A stretch of 64,000 nt of DNA from Thiohalobacter thiocyanaticus. Lineage in GTDB: Bacteria > Pseudomonadota > Gammaproteobacteria > Thiohalobacterales > Thiohalobacteraceae. Shown here in pieces: positions 42,319 to 50,775 of the stretch; the stretch's first letter is position 1; each line of letters begins with the position of its first letter. The position numbers were made by a program, and so were the translations under genes. The DNA lies in the NCBI RefSeq assembly GCF_002356355.1, contig NZ_AP018052.1, positions 3,150,501 to 3,214,500 of the forward strand, given 5' to 3'. Below the pieces are notes generated by a model. The model was given only the letters and a program-made list of their open reading frames with translations, was not told where the DNA came from and did no database searches.

Positions 42319-44898
42319 TCAGAACGGCAGTTGCAGCCCCGGCTCGACCGCCAGCATGGCATTGCGGAACTGCTCCTGGATGCGCGACAGCGCCAGTTCA
42401 TCATCGGCCTCGAAGCGCAGCACCAGGCAGGGCGTGGTATTGGAGGCGCGCACCAGCCCCCAGCCGTCGGCGAATTCCACCCGCAGGCCGTCAATGGTGT
42501 AGAGCTCGCCGTCGGGGAAGCCGGCATTGGCCTGCAGCTGTTCCATGAAGGCCGCCGGACGGCCTTCCTCCATGCACAGGTTCAACTCGGGCGTGCTGAC
42601 ACTCTGCGGCAGCACGGCGAACACCCCGCTGGTCTCGCGATGGTCGTTGGCCAGCACCTCCAGCAGGCGGGCGCCGGTGTAGAGGGCGTCATCGAAGCCG
42701 TACCAACGCTCCTGGAAGAAGATGTGGCCGCTCATCTCGCCGGCGAGCAGGGCCCCGGTCTCCTTCATGCGCGCCTTGATCAGGGAGTGGCCGGTCTTCC
42801 ACATCTCGGGCACACCGCCGAAATCACGGATGATCCTGCCCAGGTGCCGCGAGCACTTGACGTCATAGATGATCTCGCCGCCGGGGTTGCGGCTGAGCAC
42901 GTCCATGCCCAGCAGCATCATCAGCCGGTCGGGCCAGATGATGTTGCCGGCGGAATCGACCACGCCCAGGCGGTCGCCGTCGCCGTCGAAGGCCAGCCCC
43001 AGATCGGCCTGGTTGTCGCGCACCGCCTGGATCAGGGCCTCGAGGTTCTCGGGCCGGCTGGGATCGGGGTGATGATTGGGGAAGCTGCCGTCGACTTCGC
43101 AGTACAGCGGTATGACCTGGCAGCCGAGCGACTCGAACAGCGAGGGCGCGAATGCCCCCGCTGCGCCGTTGCCGCAGTCGACCACCACCTTGAGCGACTT
43201 GGCTAGCTGCACATCGGAACGGATGCGTTCCAGGTAGTCGCCGGCGACATCGACCGCCTCCAGGCCACCCCGCCCGCTGGCATAGTCCTGCTGTTCGACC
43301 CGCCGACGCAGGGCCTGGATGGCCTCGCCGGACAGGGTCTGGCCGGCGATGACCACCTTGAGGCCGTTATATTCGGACGGATTGTGACTGCCGGTGACGA
43401 CCACACCGGAATTGCTGTCCAGGTAATGGGTGGCGAAGTAGACCAGCGGCGAGATGGCCTGGCCGATATCCTTGACGTCGATGCCGGTGGCACGCAGGCC
43501 GCGGATCAGGGCCTCGGCCAGTTCCGGGCTGGAGTCGCGGCCGTCGCGGCCGACCACGATGCTGCTCTCGTCCTGGGTCAGGGCCTGGGAGCCGATGGCG
43601 CGGCCGAGTTCATGCACCACGTCGGGACTGAGCGTTTCACCGACGATGCCGCGGATATCGTAGGCGCGGAAGATGCTCGGGTCGGCATTGACCCGGCTGA
43701 CCTTGAGCGGCGCGGCGCCCAGTGCGCTGTCATCGAGCACGGTCAGATCGGGCGGTGTTTCCTCCTCCAACTCGATCCCGCCCGTGGTCGGGGTGCTGCT
43801 GGCCATGGCTGCCGACATGCGCTCGATGCCGGCACTGCCGCGCAGGGCACCTGACTCGACGAGCGAGCGCAGCCCCTCGAGCAGGGGACCGCTCTCACGG
43901 GCATGCAGATCGTAATGGTTCTGCAGCCGCCCCTCACGGGCATCACGCAGTGCGCCCAGCAGGGTCACCTGATCCTGTTGCAGGGCCCGAGCATAGAGCC
44001 GCAGCAGCAGATAGAACACCAGGATCAGCACCAGGGCGCCGGCGCCGCCCAGCATCAGTACGTTGTTCCAACTCGCGCCCGGATCCACGGGGGGCGCCCA
44101 GTAGGCGACCTTCAGCCGGCTGCCCGCCACCGGCAACTCCACTGCGGGAGCGCCCTGCCGGAAGGCCTCCCGTCCCTGTTCGGCGATCACCAGGGGCTGG
44201 CCGCCGTTGACCTGCTGCTGCACCTCGCCATAGCCCTGACCCAGGTGCGCGCCCTCCAGCGCCTGATGCAGGGTCTGGACCGGGAAGCCGAGCATGAGAT
44301 GGCCGACGATGCGGCGCCCGTCGTCGTCCAGCACCCGTCGCACCAGGTTCAGGTGCTGCCCCGGCTTGTTGAACAGATGCACCTCGGCCGGCGGCGGCGT
44401 GTCGCGGGTCTCGGCCTGGCGCAGCAGGTCGAGCGCGGCATAGCTGATGGGGGGATTGGCCTCCAGGTCAACCGCCTCGACGCCGGGCGGCAGCAGATTG
44501 ACGCCGCTGGCCGCGGGAAACAGCTGGCGGATGCGCGCCGCCTGCTCCCGCAGCGCGGCCGCATCCCCGGACTGCAGGGCATGCCTGAGGGCCGGATCCT
44601 GCGTCAGCGCATCCATTTCGGCCCCGCGTCCGCCGACAAAGGCGGCCAGACGATCGGCGACATTGTCGGCCATCATGGCCACTTCCCGGTCCCGACTGGC
44701 CGCGATCTCCAGGTCGGCCATATGACGCACATAAGCACTGATGCCAAGGATGATGACGGCACCGAGCAGGCCGGCAAACAGTCCCAGCCGCATCAGGCCG
44801 ATCCGTCCGCCGCTGCGGCGCCGGCCGGCCTGCTTGTCACCACCCCGTTTCTTTGCCGGCTTGTCGGACCCCTTGGCCCTGGACAGCTTGAATCCCAT
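42319..44898 (-). CDS. algC: AlgC-type phosphomannomutase/phosphoglucomutase with membrane-anchored N-terminal region
   Basis: 859 residues. The C-terminal half (about 405-859) is a full hexose-phosphomutase: SIFRAYDIRGIVG, the phosphoserine loop VVTGSHNPSEYNGLKVV, the metal site FDGDGDRLGVVD, MSGHIFF, and the phosphate-binding RASNTTPCLVLRFEA. It makes mannose-1-P and glucose-1-P for LPS and exopolysaccharide. The N-terminal half has a basic leader, TM1 at about 33-52, a likely periplasmic sensor-like domain (about 55-280) and TM2 near 283-303. Long AlgC forms with this architecture also occur in Pseudomonas. Order argB-algC-dut is conserved there. Confidence 0.94.
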   Translation of the reverse strand: MGFKLSRAKGSDKPAKKRGGDKQAGRRRSGGRIGLMRLGLFAGLLGAVIILGISAYVRHMADLEIAASRDREVAMMADNVADRLAAFVGGRGAEMDALTQDPALRHALQSGDAAALREQAARIRQLFPAASGVNLLPPGVEAVDLEANPPISYAALDLLRQAETRDTPPPAEVHLFNKPGQHLNLVRRVLDDDGRRIVGHLMLGFPVQTLHQALEGAHLGQGYGEVQQQVNGGQPLVIAEQGREAFRQGAPAVELPVAGSRLKVAYWAPPVDPGASWNNVLMLGGAGALVLILVFYLLLRLYARALQQDQVTLLGALRDAREGRLQNHYDLHARESGPLLEGLRSLVESGALRGSAGIERMSAAMASSTPTTGGIELEEETPPDLTVLDDSALGAAPLKVSRVNADPSIFRAYDIRGIVGETLSPDVVHELGRAIGSQALTQDESSIVVGRDGRDSSPELAEALIRGLRATGIDVKDIGQAISPLVYFATHYLDSNSGVVVTGSHNPSEYNGLKVVIAGQTLSGEAIQALRRRVEQQDYASGRGGLEAVDVAGDYLERIRSDVQLAKSLKVVVDCGNGAAGAFAPSLFESLGCQVIPLYCEVDGSFPNHHPDPSRPENLEALIQAVRDNQADLGLAFDGDGDRLGVVDSAGNIIWPDRLMMLLGMDVLSRNPGGEIIYDVKCSRHLGRIIRDFGGVPEMWKTGHSLIKARMKETGALLAGEMSGHIFFQERWYGFDDALYTGARLLEVLANDHRETSGVFAVLPQSVSTPELNLCMEEGRPAAFMEQLQANAGFPDGELYTIDGLRVEFADGWGLVRASNTTPCLVLRFEADDELALSRIQEQFRNAMLAVEPGLQLPF

Positions 44899-44940
44899 TA
44901 TCGGCCCAACCTCATATCAGCTTTCTGTGTACAGCAGCCG

Positions 44941-45399
44941 TTATTGCCGGCCCGTATGCCCGAAACCGCCGGCTCCGCGCACGCTTGCGTCGAACTCGCT
45001 GACCCGCTCGAATTCCGCCCTTACCACCGGCACGAACACCATCTGCGCGATCCGATCCCCCGGCTCGATGGTAAAAGCGCCCTCCCCGCGGTTCCAGCAG
45101 GACACGAACACCTGCCCCTGGTAGTCCGAATCGATCAGTCCGACCAGGTTGCCCAGCACGATGCCGTGCTTGTGGCCCAGCCCGGAACGCGGCAGCAGCA
45201 CGGCGGCCAGATCGGTCTGCTCCATATGGATGGCGATCCCGGTCGGGATCAGCACGGTCTCGCCCGGGGCGACGGTGAGGGCCGCGTCCACGCAGGCGCG
45301 CAGGTCCATGCCGGCCGCGCCGTCGGTGGCGTAATCGGGAAGGGGAAATTCATGTCCCAGACGTTCATCCAGAACCTTGAGCTGAACCTTTCTCTGCAT
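44941..45399 (-). CDS. dut: Deoxyuridine 5'-triphosphate nucleotidohydrolase
   Basis: Hydrolyses dUTP to dUMP, lowering uracil in DNA. 152 residues, trimeric all-beta enzyme. The five motifs are visible: [39 protein letters not shown] and the C-terminal [10 protein letters not shown] arm. The start ([10 protein letters not shown]) lies 35 bases inside the 3' end of coaBC, so the two genes overlap in different frames. Confidence 0.97.
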   Translation of the reverse strand: MQRKVQLKVLDERLGHEFPLPDYATDGAAGMDLRACVDAALTVAPGETVLIPTGIAIHMEQTDLAAVLLPRSGLGHKHGIVLGNLVGLIDSDYQGQVFVSCWNRGEGAFTIEPGDRIAQMVFVPVVRAEFERVSEFDASVRGAGGFGHTGRQ

Positions 45400-46621
45400 G
45401 AGTTGCCTTTGTTGTGTTATCGGACGAAGCGTCGTGAAACCGTTGCGCGACAATTGCAATCAATTCCCGTGCCAGCTGCGGCTTGGACTGGCGCGGCAGT
45501 GATTCGGAGCCCCCTTCCCAGTACAGGGTCAGGGCATTGTCCTCGGCGTCGAAGCCCAGCCCCGGGCCCACCAGGTTGGCGGCGATCAGATCCAGCGATT
45601 TCTGCATCCGTTTGGTGCGCGCATTGGCATCCAGATCACCGGTCTCGGCAGCAAAGCCGACGGTGAAGGGCCGCGGTTCACCCTGGGCCACTTCCGCCAG
45701 AATATCCGGATTGCGCACCAGATCCAGCGACAGGTTCGCATCCCGCTTTTTCAGTTTCTGCGCCGCCGCCTGCGCCGGACGGTAGTCGGCCACGGCGGCG
45801 GCGCCGATGAAGATGTCGCAGCCGGGCAGCTGCGCCCGTACCGCTGCGCGCATCTCCTCCGCGGTCTCCACCATCACCCGTTCGATGCCCGGCGGGCCGT
45901 CCAGTGCCACCGGCCCGCTGACCAGGGTCACCCGTGCACCCGCCTCGCGCGCCGCGGCGGCCACGGCATAGCCCATGCGGCCGGAACTGCGGTTGCTGAC
46001 GTAACGCACCGGGTCGATGGCTTCGCGGGTCGGACCGGCCGTGACCAGCACCCGCAGCCCGGCCAGCCGGCCGGTCTCGAAACCGGCGGCCAGGTCGGCG
46101 ATCAGGTCCTGCGGCTCCCGCATCCGGCCCGGGCCGGTCTCGCCGCAGGCCTGTTCACCGACCTCCGGCCCCAGCAGCCGGGCACCGCGCCCGGCGAGCA
46201 GACTGACATTGGCCCGGGTCGCCGGATGCGCCCACATGGCCTGGTTCATGGCCGGCGCCAGCAGCAGCGGCGCCCGGCTGGCCAGGCACAGGGTGGCGAG
46301 CAGGTCGTCGGCCCGCCCCTGGGCCAGCCGGGCCAGCAGGTCGGCGCTGGCCGGGGCCACCAGTACGGCATCGGCCCAGCGCGCCAGCTCGATGTGATCC
46401 ATGCCGGCCTCGGCATGCGCGTCGAACAGTTCGCTGCGCACCGGCTGCCCCGACAGGGCCTGCAGGGTCAGCGGCGTGATGAAGCGTTGAGCGCCGGCGG
46501 TCATCACCACCCGCACCTCGGCCCCGGCCGCGCGCAGGCCGCGCACCAGTTCGGCGCTCTTGTAGGCGGCGATGCCGCCGCTCACCCCGAGCAGGATGCG
46601 TTTTCCGATAAGGGATTGCAT
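45365..46621 (-). CDS. coaBC: Bifunctional phosphopantothenoylcysteine decarboxylase/synthetase
   Basis: Two consecutive steps of coenzyme A synthesis. 418 residues. The N-terminal CoaC flavoprotein domain has [20 protein letters not shown], the catalytic His region around [27 protein letters not shown] and the CoaC Cys in [13 protein letters not shown]. The C-terminal CoaB domain starts at [29 protein letters not shown] and carries the Lys-Lys segment [15 protein letters not shown]. The tail past residue 400 extends over the dut start. Confidence 0.97.
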   Translation of the reverse strand: MQSLIGKRILLGVSGGIAAYKSAELVRGLRAAGAEVRVVMTAGAQRFITPLTLQALSGQPVRSELFDAHAEAGMDHIELARWADAVLVAPASADLLARLAQGRADDLLATLCLASRAPLLLAPAMNQAMWAHPATRANVSLLAGRGARLLGPEVGEQACGETGPGRMREPQDLIADLAAGFETGRLAGLRVLVTAGPTREAIDPVRYVSNRSSGRMGYAVAAAAREAGARVTLVSGPVALDGPPGIERVMVETAEEMRAAVRAQLPGCDIFIGAAAVADYRPAQAAAQKLKKRDANLSLDLVRNPDILAEVAQGEPRPFTVGFAAETGDLDANARTKRMQKSLDLIAANLVGPGLGFDAEDNALTLYWEGGSESLPRQSKPQLARELIAIVAQRFHDASSDNTTKATHAEKGSAQGSG

Positions 46622-46739
46622 GACGGGAAGTTTATCAGAGGTTGCGCCATTCACCCACGCGCCGGGGCCAGGCCGCTGGTCCCGGCCCATGCCCCCGGCT
46701 ATGATACGCCCGTTGAGACTGTCGACACGGAGGTTGACC

Positions 46740-47414
46740 ATGACGATCCGGGACTGGCCGGCGCAGGAGCGGCCGCGCGAAAAACTGCTGTCCCAGGGGG
46801 CGGCGGCCCTGTCGGATGCCGAACTGCTGGCCATCTTTCTGCGCACCGGAATACCCGGCAAGGACGCCGTGGCCCTGGCCCGGGAACTGCTCCGCAGCCA
46901 TGACGGCCTGCGCGGCCTGCTCAGCCTGGGACCGCGCGAGCTGGAAACCGCCCCGGGGCTGGGGCCGGCCAAGTACGTCCAGCTGCAGGCCGCCCTGGAA
47001 ATGGCGCGGCGCCACTACCTGGACCGGCTCAAGCGCGGCAGCGTGCTGAGCAACCCCGACGACACCCGCCGCTACCTGCACGCCCGCCTCAGCCATTATC
47101 CCCATGAGGTCTTCGCCTGCCTGTTCCTGGACAACCGCCATGCCGTGATCGAATGCGAGGAACTGTTCCGCGGCACCCTGAACAGCGCCGCCGTCCATCC
47201 CCGCGAAGTGGTCAAGGCCGCGCTCGGCCACAACGCCGCCGCCGTGATCCTGGCCCACAACCATCCCTCCGGGGTGGCCGAGCCCAGTCATGCCGATCAG
47301 CAGCTGACCCGGCGCCTGAAGGAGGCGCTGGCCCTGGTCGAGATCCGGGTGCTGGACCACCTGGTGATCGGGACCGGCGAGACGGTTTCCCTGGCCGAGC
47401 GGGGACTCATATGA
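46740..47414 (+). CDS. radC: RadC family JAB/MPN protein
   Basis: 224 residues: an N-terminal helix-hairpin-helix-like UPF0758 region ([33 protein letters not shown]) and a JAB1/MPN metalloprotease-like domain with the metal motif [21 protein letters not shown]. It was historically tied to DNA repair, but its activity is unproven. It diverges from coaBC and precedes rpmB, as in enterobacteria and Pseudomonas. Confidence 0.95.
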   Translation: MTIRDWPAQERPREKLLSQGAAALSDAELLAIFLRTGIPGKDAVALARELLRSHDGLRGLLSLGPRELETAPGLGPAKYVQLQAALEMARRHYLDRLKRGSVLSNPDDTRRYLHARLSHYPHEVFACLFLDNRHAVIECEELFRGTLNSAAVHPREVVKAALGHNAAAVILAHNHPSGVAEPSHADQQLTRRLKEALALVEIRVLDHLVIGTGETVSLAERGLI

Positions 47415-47465
47415 ATCAATGAGTTGCCGCCGCATGCCGGCGCCGGCGACCGGCATCGGGGATGC

Positions 47466-47494
47466 TTGCCCCGTCGCCCGGGTTCTGACATAAT
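47466..47494 (+). promoter_or_regulatory. Sigma-70 promoter for rpmB-rpmG
   Basis: TTGCCC (47466-47471) and CATAAT (47489-47494) are separated by exactly 17 bases, about 58 bases upstream of the rpmB start. The downstream leader is GC-rich and discriminator-like (GCGCGG), as in growth-controlled promoters. Confidence 0.7.
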
Positions 47495-47551
47495 GCGCGG
47501 CTCTTCTCGGCGTGTGAGCCGAATGGAACGATTTTCTGAAGGGTTCTAGCC

Positions 47552-47788
47552 ATGTCCAGAGTATGCCAGGTCACGGGGAAGCGTCCGGTCACGGGCAACA
47601 ACGTCTCCCACGCGAACAACAAGACCAAGCGGCGCTTTCTGCCGAATCTGCACACCCACCGCTTCTGGGTGGAGAGCGAGCAGCGCTGGGTGAAACTGCG
47701 TGTCTCCGGCAAGGGCATGCGCATCATCGACAAGAAGGGCATCGAGACCGTCCTGTCCGAAATCCGCGCCCGCGGCGAACAGGTCTGA
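47552..47788 (+). CDS. rpmB: 50S ribosomal protein L28
   Basis: A 78-residue basic ribosomal protein. [41 protein letters not shown] is the family signature; the C-terminal [20 protein letters not shown] is also typical. Only the Cys in VCQVTG remains of the zinc-binding set, the zinc-independent form. It is followed after 10 bases by rpmG. Confidence 0.98.
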   Translation: MSRVCQVTGKRPVTGNNVSHANNKTKRRFLPNLHTHRFWVESEQRWVKLRVSGKGMRIIDKKGIETVLSEIRARGEQV

Positions 47789-47798
47789 GGAGGCAAGC

Positions 47799-47966
47799 AT
47801 GGCCAAGGCAATCCGCGAAAAGATCAAGCTGGTCTCCAGCGCCGGCACCGGTCACTTCTATACCACCACCAAGAACAAGCGCAACACGCCGAACAAGCTC
47901 GAGTTCAAGAAGTACGATCCGGTGGTGCGCCAGCACGTGACCTACAAGGAAGCCAAGATCAAGTAA
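47799..47966 (+). CDS. rpmG: 50S ribosomal protein L33
   Basis: 55 residues: [40 protein letters not shown] and a lysine-rich tail. It lacks the CxxC pairs of the zinc-binding form, so it is the C-minus paralogue type. An AGGAGG site overlaps the end of rpmB. The frame is open upstream, but this ATG is the family start. Confidence 0.98.
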   Translation: MAKAIREKIKLVSSAGTGHFYTTTKNKRNTPNKLEFKKYDPVVRQHVTYKEAKIK

Positions 47967-47982
47967 GGCTTCCGATCACCGG

Positions 47983-48023
47983 ACCCAATAAAAAACCCGG
48001 CCATGCCGGGTTTTTTATTGGGT
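47983..48023. terminator. Bidirectional rho-independent terminator
   Basis: A perfect 19-base inverted repeat (47983-48001 and 48005-48023) with a 3-base loop. The central CCCGGC/GCCGGG is flanked by A6 on the left and T6 on the right, so it can end both rpmB-rpmG (plus) and the convergent desaturase gene (minus). Confidence 0.92.
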
Positions 48024-48071
48024 TGGTCACGCCTGCCTGTGCCGCCGGAGTCCGCCGGCTCAGGTCATCGG

Positions 48072-49274
48072 TCAGGCCGGCTGCGGCAGACTGTAGCAGC
48101 GCAGGCGCCGGGCGAACTGCTGCAGGGCCTGGATGCCGGTGGCCTCGGCCTGGGCGCACCAGTCCTGCAGCGCAACCAGCATCTGCTCATGACTGGTCGG
48201 ACGCTGGGCCCACAGCGCGGTCAGCCGGCGCTTGAACTCGTACACCACCTGCAGCCGCTGGCGCTCGTTGAGCGCCCGTTGCAGCAGGCTCTCGCTGCGC
48301 GCATCCAGCAGGGTCTCGTTGCGCACCAGCACCTTGCGCGCGCGCCGCAGCAGGCGGCGGCAGGAGCGGTCGGCGCTGCGCCACTCCTCGCGCAGCACCG
48401 GCAGCATGACCTGGCGGGCATAGTCCGACATGACGTGCAGGCGGTTGCGCACCACGGCGCGCACGGTGTCGACGTCCAGCGCCTGCTTGGCCGGATCCAG
48501 GCGGGGCATGGGGGCGGTCTTGTTGACCGCGGCCAGGCCCAGGATCTCCAGCAGTCGGATATAGAACCAGCCGATGTCGAATTCCCAACGCCGCGAGGAC
48601 AGCTTGGCCGAGCCGGGGAAGGCGTGATGGTTGTTGTGCAGTTCCTCGCCGCCGATGATCAGGCCCAGCGGCACGATATTGGTCGACAGATCGGCACTCT
48701 CGAAGTTGCGATAACCCCACCAGTGGCCGAGGCCGTTGATCACGCCCGCCGCCCAGATGGGGATCCACAGCATCTGTACCGCCCACACGGTCAGACCGAT
48801 GACACCGAACAGCGCCAGGTCGATCAGCAGCATCAGGCTGACGCCGAGCATGGGAAAACGCCGGTACAGGTGCCGCTCCAGGGCGTCATCGGGCGTACCC
48901 TGGCTGAACCGGGCCAGGGTCTCGGGATTTTCGGCCTCGGCCCGGTACAGTTCGGCGCCCCGCCACAGGACCGTGCCGATGCCGCGCGTGTTCGGGCTGT
49001 GAGGATCGTCCTCGGTCTCGCACCTGGCGTGGTGCTTGCGGTGGATGGCAACCCACTCGGCGGTGACCATGCCGGTGGTCAGCCACAACCAGAAGCGGAA
49101 AAAGTGGCTCACCGCCGGATGCAGGTCCAGGGCCCGATGGGCCTGATGGCGATGCAGGAAGACAGTGACGCTGACAATGGTAATATGGGTCAGGCCGAGG
49201 ACGGCCAGCACGAGGCCCCACCAGGGCAGATCAGCAAGCCCCTGAGCAAGCAGGGAGAGCATAGGGTCAAACAT
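48072..49274 (-). CDS. Membrane fatty-acid (acyl-CoA delta-9 type) desaturase
   Basis: A 400-residue di-iron membrane enzyme introducing a double bond into acyl chains. The three histidine boxes are HRHQAH (about 41-46), HRKHH (about 78-82) and HNNHH (about 213-217), among four hydrophobic helices. The C-terminal 150 residues are a soluble helical extension (Arg-rich, LRRARKVLVRNETLLDARSESLLQRAL) seen in many gammaproteobacterial desaturases and absent from the yeast enzyme. It probably adjusts membrane fluidity. It converges on rpmG. Confidence 0.93.
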   Translation of the reverse strand: MFDPMLSLLAQGLADLPWWGLVLAVLGLTHITIVSVTVFLHRHQAHRALDLHPAVSHFFRFWLWLTTGMVTAEWVAIHRKHHARCETEDDPHSPNTRGIGTVLWRGAELYRAEAENPETLARFSQGTPDDALERHLYRRFPMLGVSLMLLIDLALFGVIGLTVWAVQMLWIPIWAAGVINGLGHWWGYRNFESADLSTNIVPLGLIIGGEELHNNHHAFPGSAKLSSRRWEFDIGWFYIRLLEILGLAAVNKTAPMPRLDPAKQALDVDTVRAVVRNRLHVMSDYARQVMLPVLREEWRSADRSCRRLLRRARKVLVRNETLLDARSESLLQRALNERQRLQVVYEFKRRLTALWAQRPTSHEQMLVALQDWCAQAEATGIQALQQFARRLRCYSLPQPA

Positions 49275-49440
49275 GAAGTAATGGCTCTTTCGGACGTTAC
49301 AGAAGGGTAAACCCTACTCTAGCACGGCTGTCAGGGCTTTGCCGAAACAAATTCACCCGCCGGCAGTCCCCAAATCCCGGCAACCGTGGGCGGACCGATC
49401 CCGAGAGAGGCACCCGGCGTGCCGCCCCAGGACAGCGTAC

Positions 49441-50655
49441 ATGCAGGACATCTACATCGGCCGCCAGCCGATCTACGACCGCAACCTCAATGTCTATGCC
49501 TATGAGCTGCTGTTTCGCAGCGGGCTGGAAAATGCGGCCATGTTCTCCGACGGCGACCGGGCGACCTCTCATGTCATCAACAATGCCTTCCTGGAGTTCG
49601 GCCTGGAAAAACTGGTCGGCCGCCACCGCGCCTTCATCAACCTGACCCGCGCCTTCCTCACCGGGGAATGGCAGCTGCCCTTCCCCAAGGACCGCATCGT
49701 GCTGGAAGTGCTGGAAGACATCGAACCCGATGCGGCCGTGATCGGCGCCGTGCGCGAACTGCGCCGCTCGGGCCACACCCTGGCCCTGGACGATTTCCTC
49801 TACCACGACAAGCTGCGTCCCCTGATCGAACATGCCGACATTATCAAGATCGACCTGATGGCCGTCCCGGACGGGGAACTGGTGGCCCACCTCGACCAGT
49901 TGCGCGGCTATCCCGTGCACCTGCTGGCCGAAAAGATCGAGACGCTGGAGCAGTTCGAGCAATGCCGTGAGCTGGGCTTCGACTATTTCCAGGGCTACTT
50001 CCTCTCGCGCCCCCAGGTGATCTCCGGCCAGGCCGTGCCCGCCAGCGGCCTGGCCACGGTCCGGCTGCTGGCCCAGCTGCAGGACCCGGATGTGACGCCC
50101 GAGGAACTGGAGGCGCTGATCAGCCAGGACCTGGGCCTGAGCTACAAGCTGCTGCGCTATATCAACTCCGCCTTCTTTGCCCTGCCCCGCAAAGTGGATT
50201 CCATCCGCCAGGCGGTGGTCTACCTGGGCAACCGGACCATCAAGACCTGGGCCACATTGCTGGTGTTCTGCGGCGTGGAAGACCGGCCCACCGACCTGAT
50301 GACCATCGCCATGCTGCGGGCCCGGATGTGCCAGCTGCTGGCGGAAAAGACCGGCGACGCCGAACCGGAGATCTATTTCACCGCCGGCCTGTTCTCGGCC
50401 CTGGAGGCGCTGCTGGGAATGCCGCTGGACCAGATCCTCGAGGCCCTGCCGCTGTCGGACACTCTCAAGGCCGCCCTGCTGCATCATCAGGGCGCCATTG
50501 GCGAGGCTCTGAGCTGCGTACTGGCCTACGAGCGCACCCAGTGGGATAGCGCGCAGTTCCGTGACCTGACGCCGGCCGGGATCACCGAGGCCTATGTGGA
50601 GGCGGCCCGCTGGGCCGACGAGACCACCGAGCTGCTGCTGGGGACCACGAACTGA
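49441..50655 (+). CDS. EAL-HDOD signalling protein with degenerate EAL
   Basis: 404 residues. The N-terminal EAL-type domain starts IYIGRQPIYDRNLNVYAYELLFRSG; it keeps LEVLEDI, LALDDF, KIDL and QGYFLSRP. The usual DDFGTGYSS loop is replaced by DDFLYHDKLRP, so cyclic-di-GMP hydrolysis is doubtful. The C-terminal HDOD domain (about 200-404) reads DLGLSYKLLRYINSAFFALPRKVDSIRQAVVYLG. This YuxH-like pair is a common regulator. The in-frame extension to 49339 has no family similarity. Confidence 0.9.
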   Translation: MQDIYIGRQPIYDRNLNVYAYELLFRSGLENAAMFSDGDRATSHVINNAFLEFGLEKLVGRHRAFINLTRAFLTGEWQLPFPKDRIVLEVLEDIEPDAAVIGAVRELRRSGHTLALDDFLYHDKLRPLIEHADIIKIDLMAVPDGELVAHLDQLRGYPVHLLAEKIETLEQFEQCRELGFDYFQGYFLSRPQVISGQAVPASGLATVRLLAQLQDPDVTPEELEALISQDLGLSYKLLRYINSAFFALPRKVDSIRQAVVYLGNRTIKTWATLLVFCGVEDRPTDLMTIAMLRARMCQLLAEKTGDAEPEIYFTAGLFSALEALLGMPLDQILEALPLSDTLKAALLHHQGAIGEALSCVLAYERTQWDSAQFRDLTPAGITEAYVEAARWADETTELLLGTTN

Positions 50656-50688
50656 GGTGGCCGTAACACGCGGGGCGCAGGGCCGGTA

Positions 50689-50775
50689 CGTAGGATGGGT
50701 GAAGCGCAGCGCAACCCATCATTCCACCCGGGCCAGGCGATGGGTTACGGCGCATGCGCCTCCACCCATCCTACG
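50689..50775. repeat. GTAGGATGGGTG nested palindromic element
   Basis: The outer arms CGTAGGATGGGTG (50689-50701) and CACCCATCCTACG (50763-50775) are perfect reverse complements. The inner arms CAACCCATC (50712-50720) and GATGGGTTACG (50739-50749) form a second stem. The HyuA gene's stop codon (complement of 50771-50773) lies inside the right outer arm. Confidence 0.85.
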
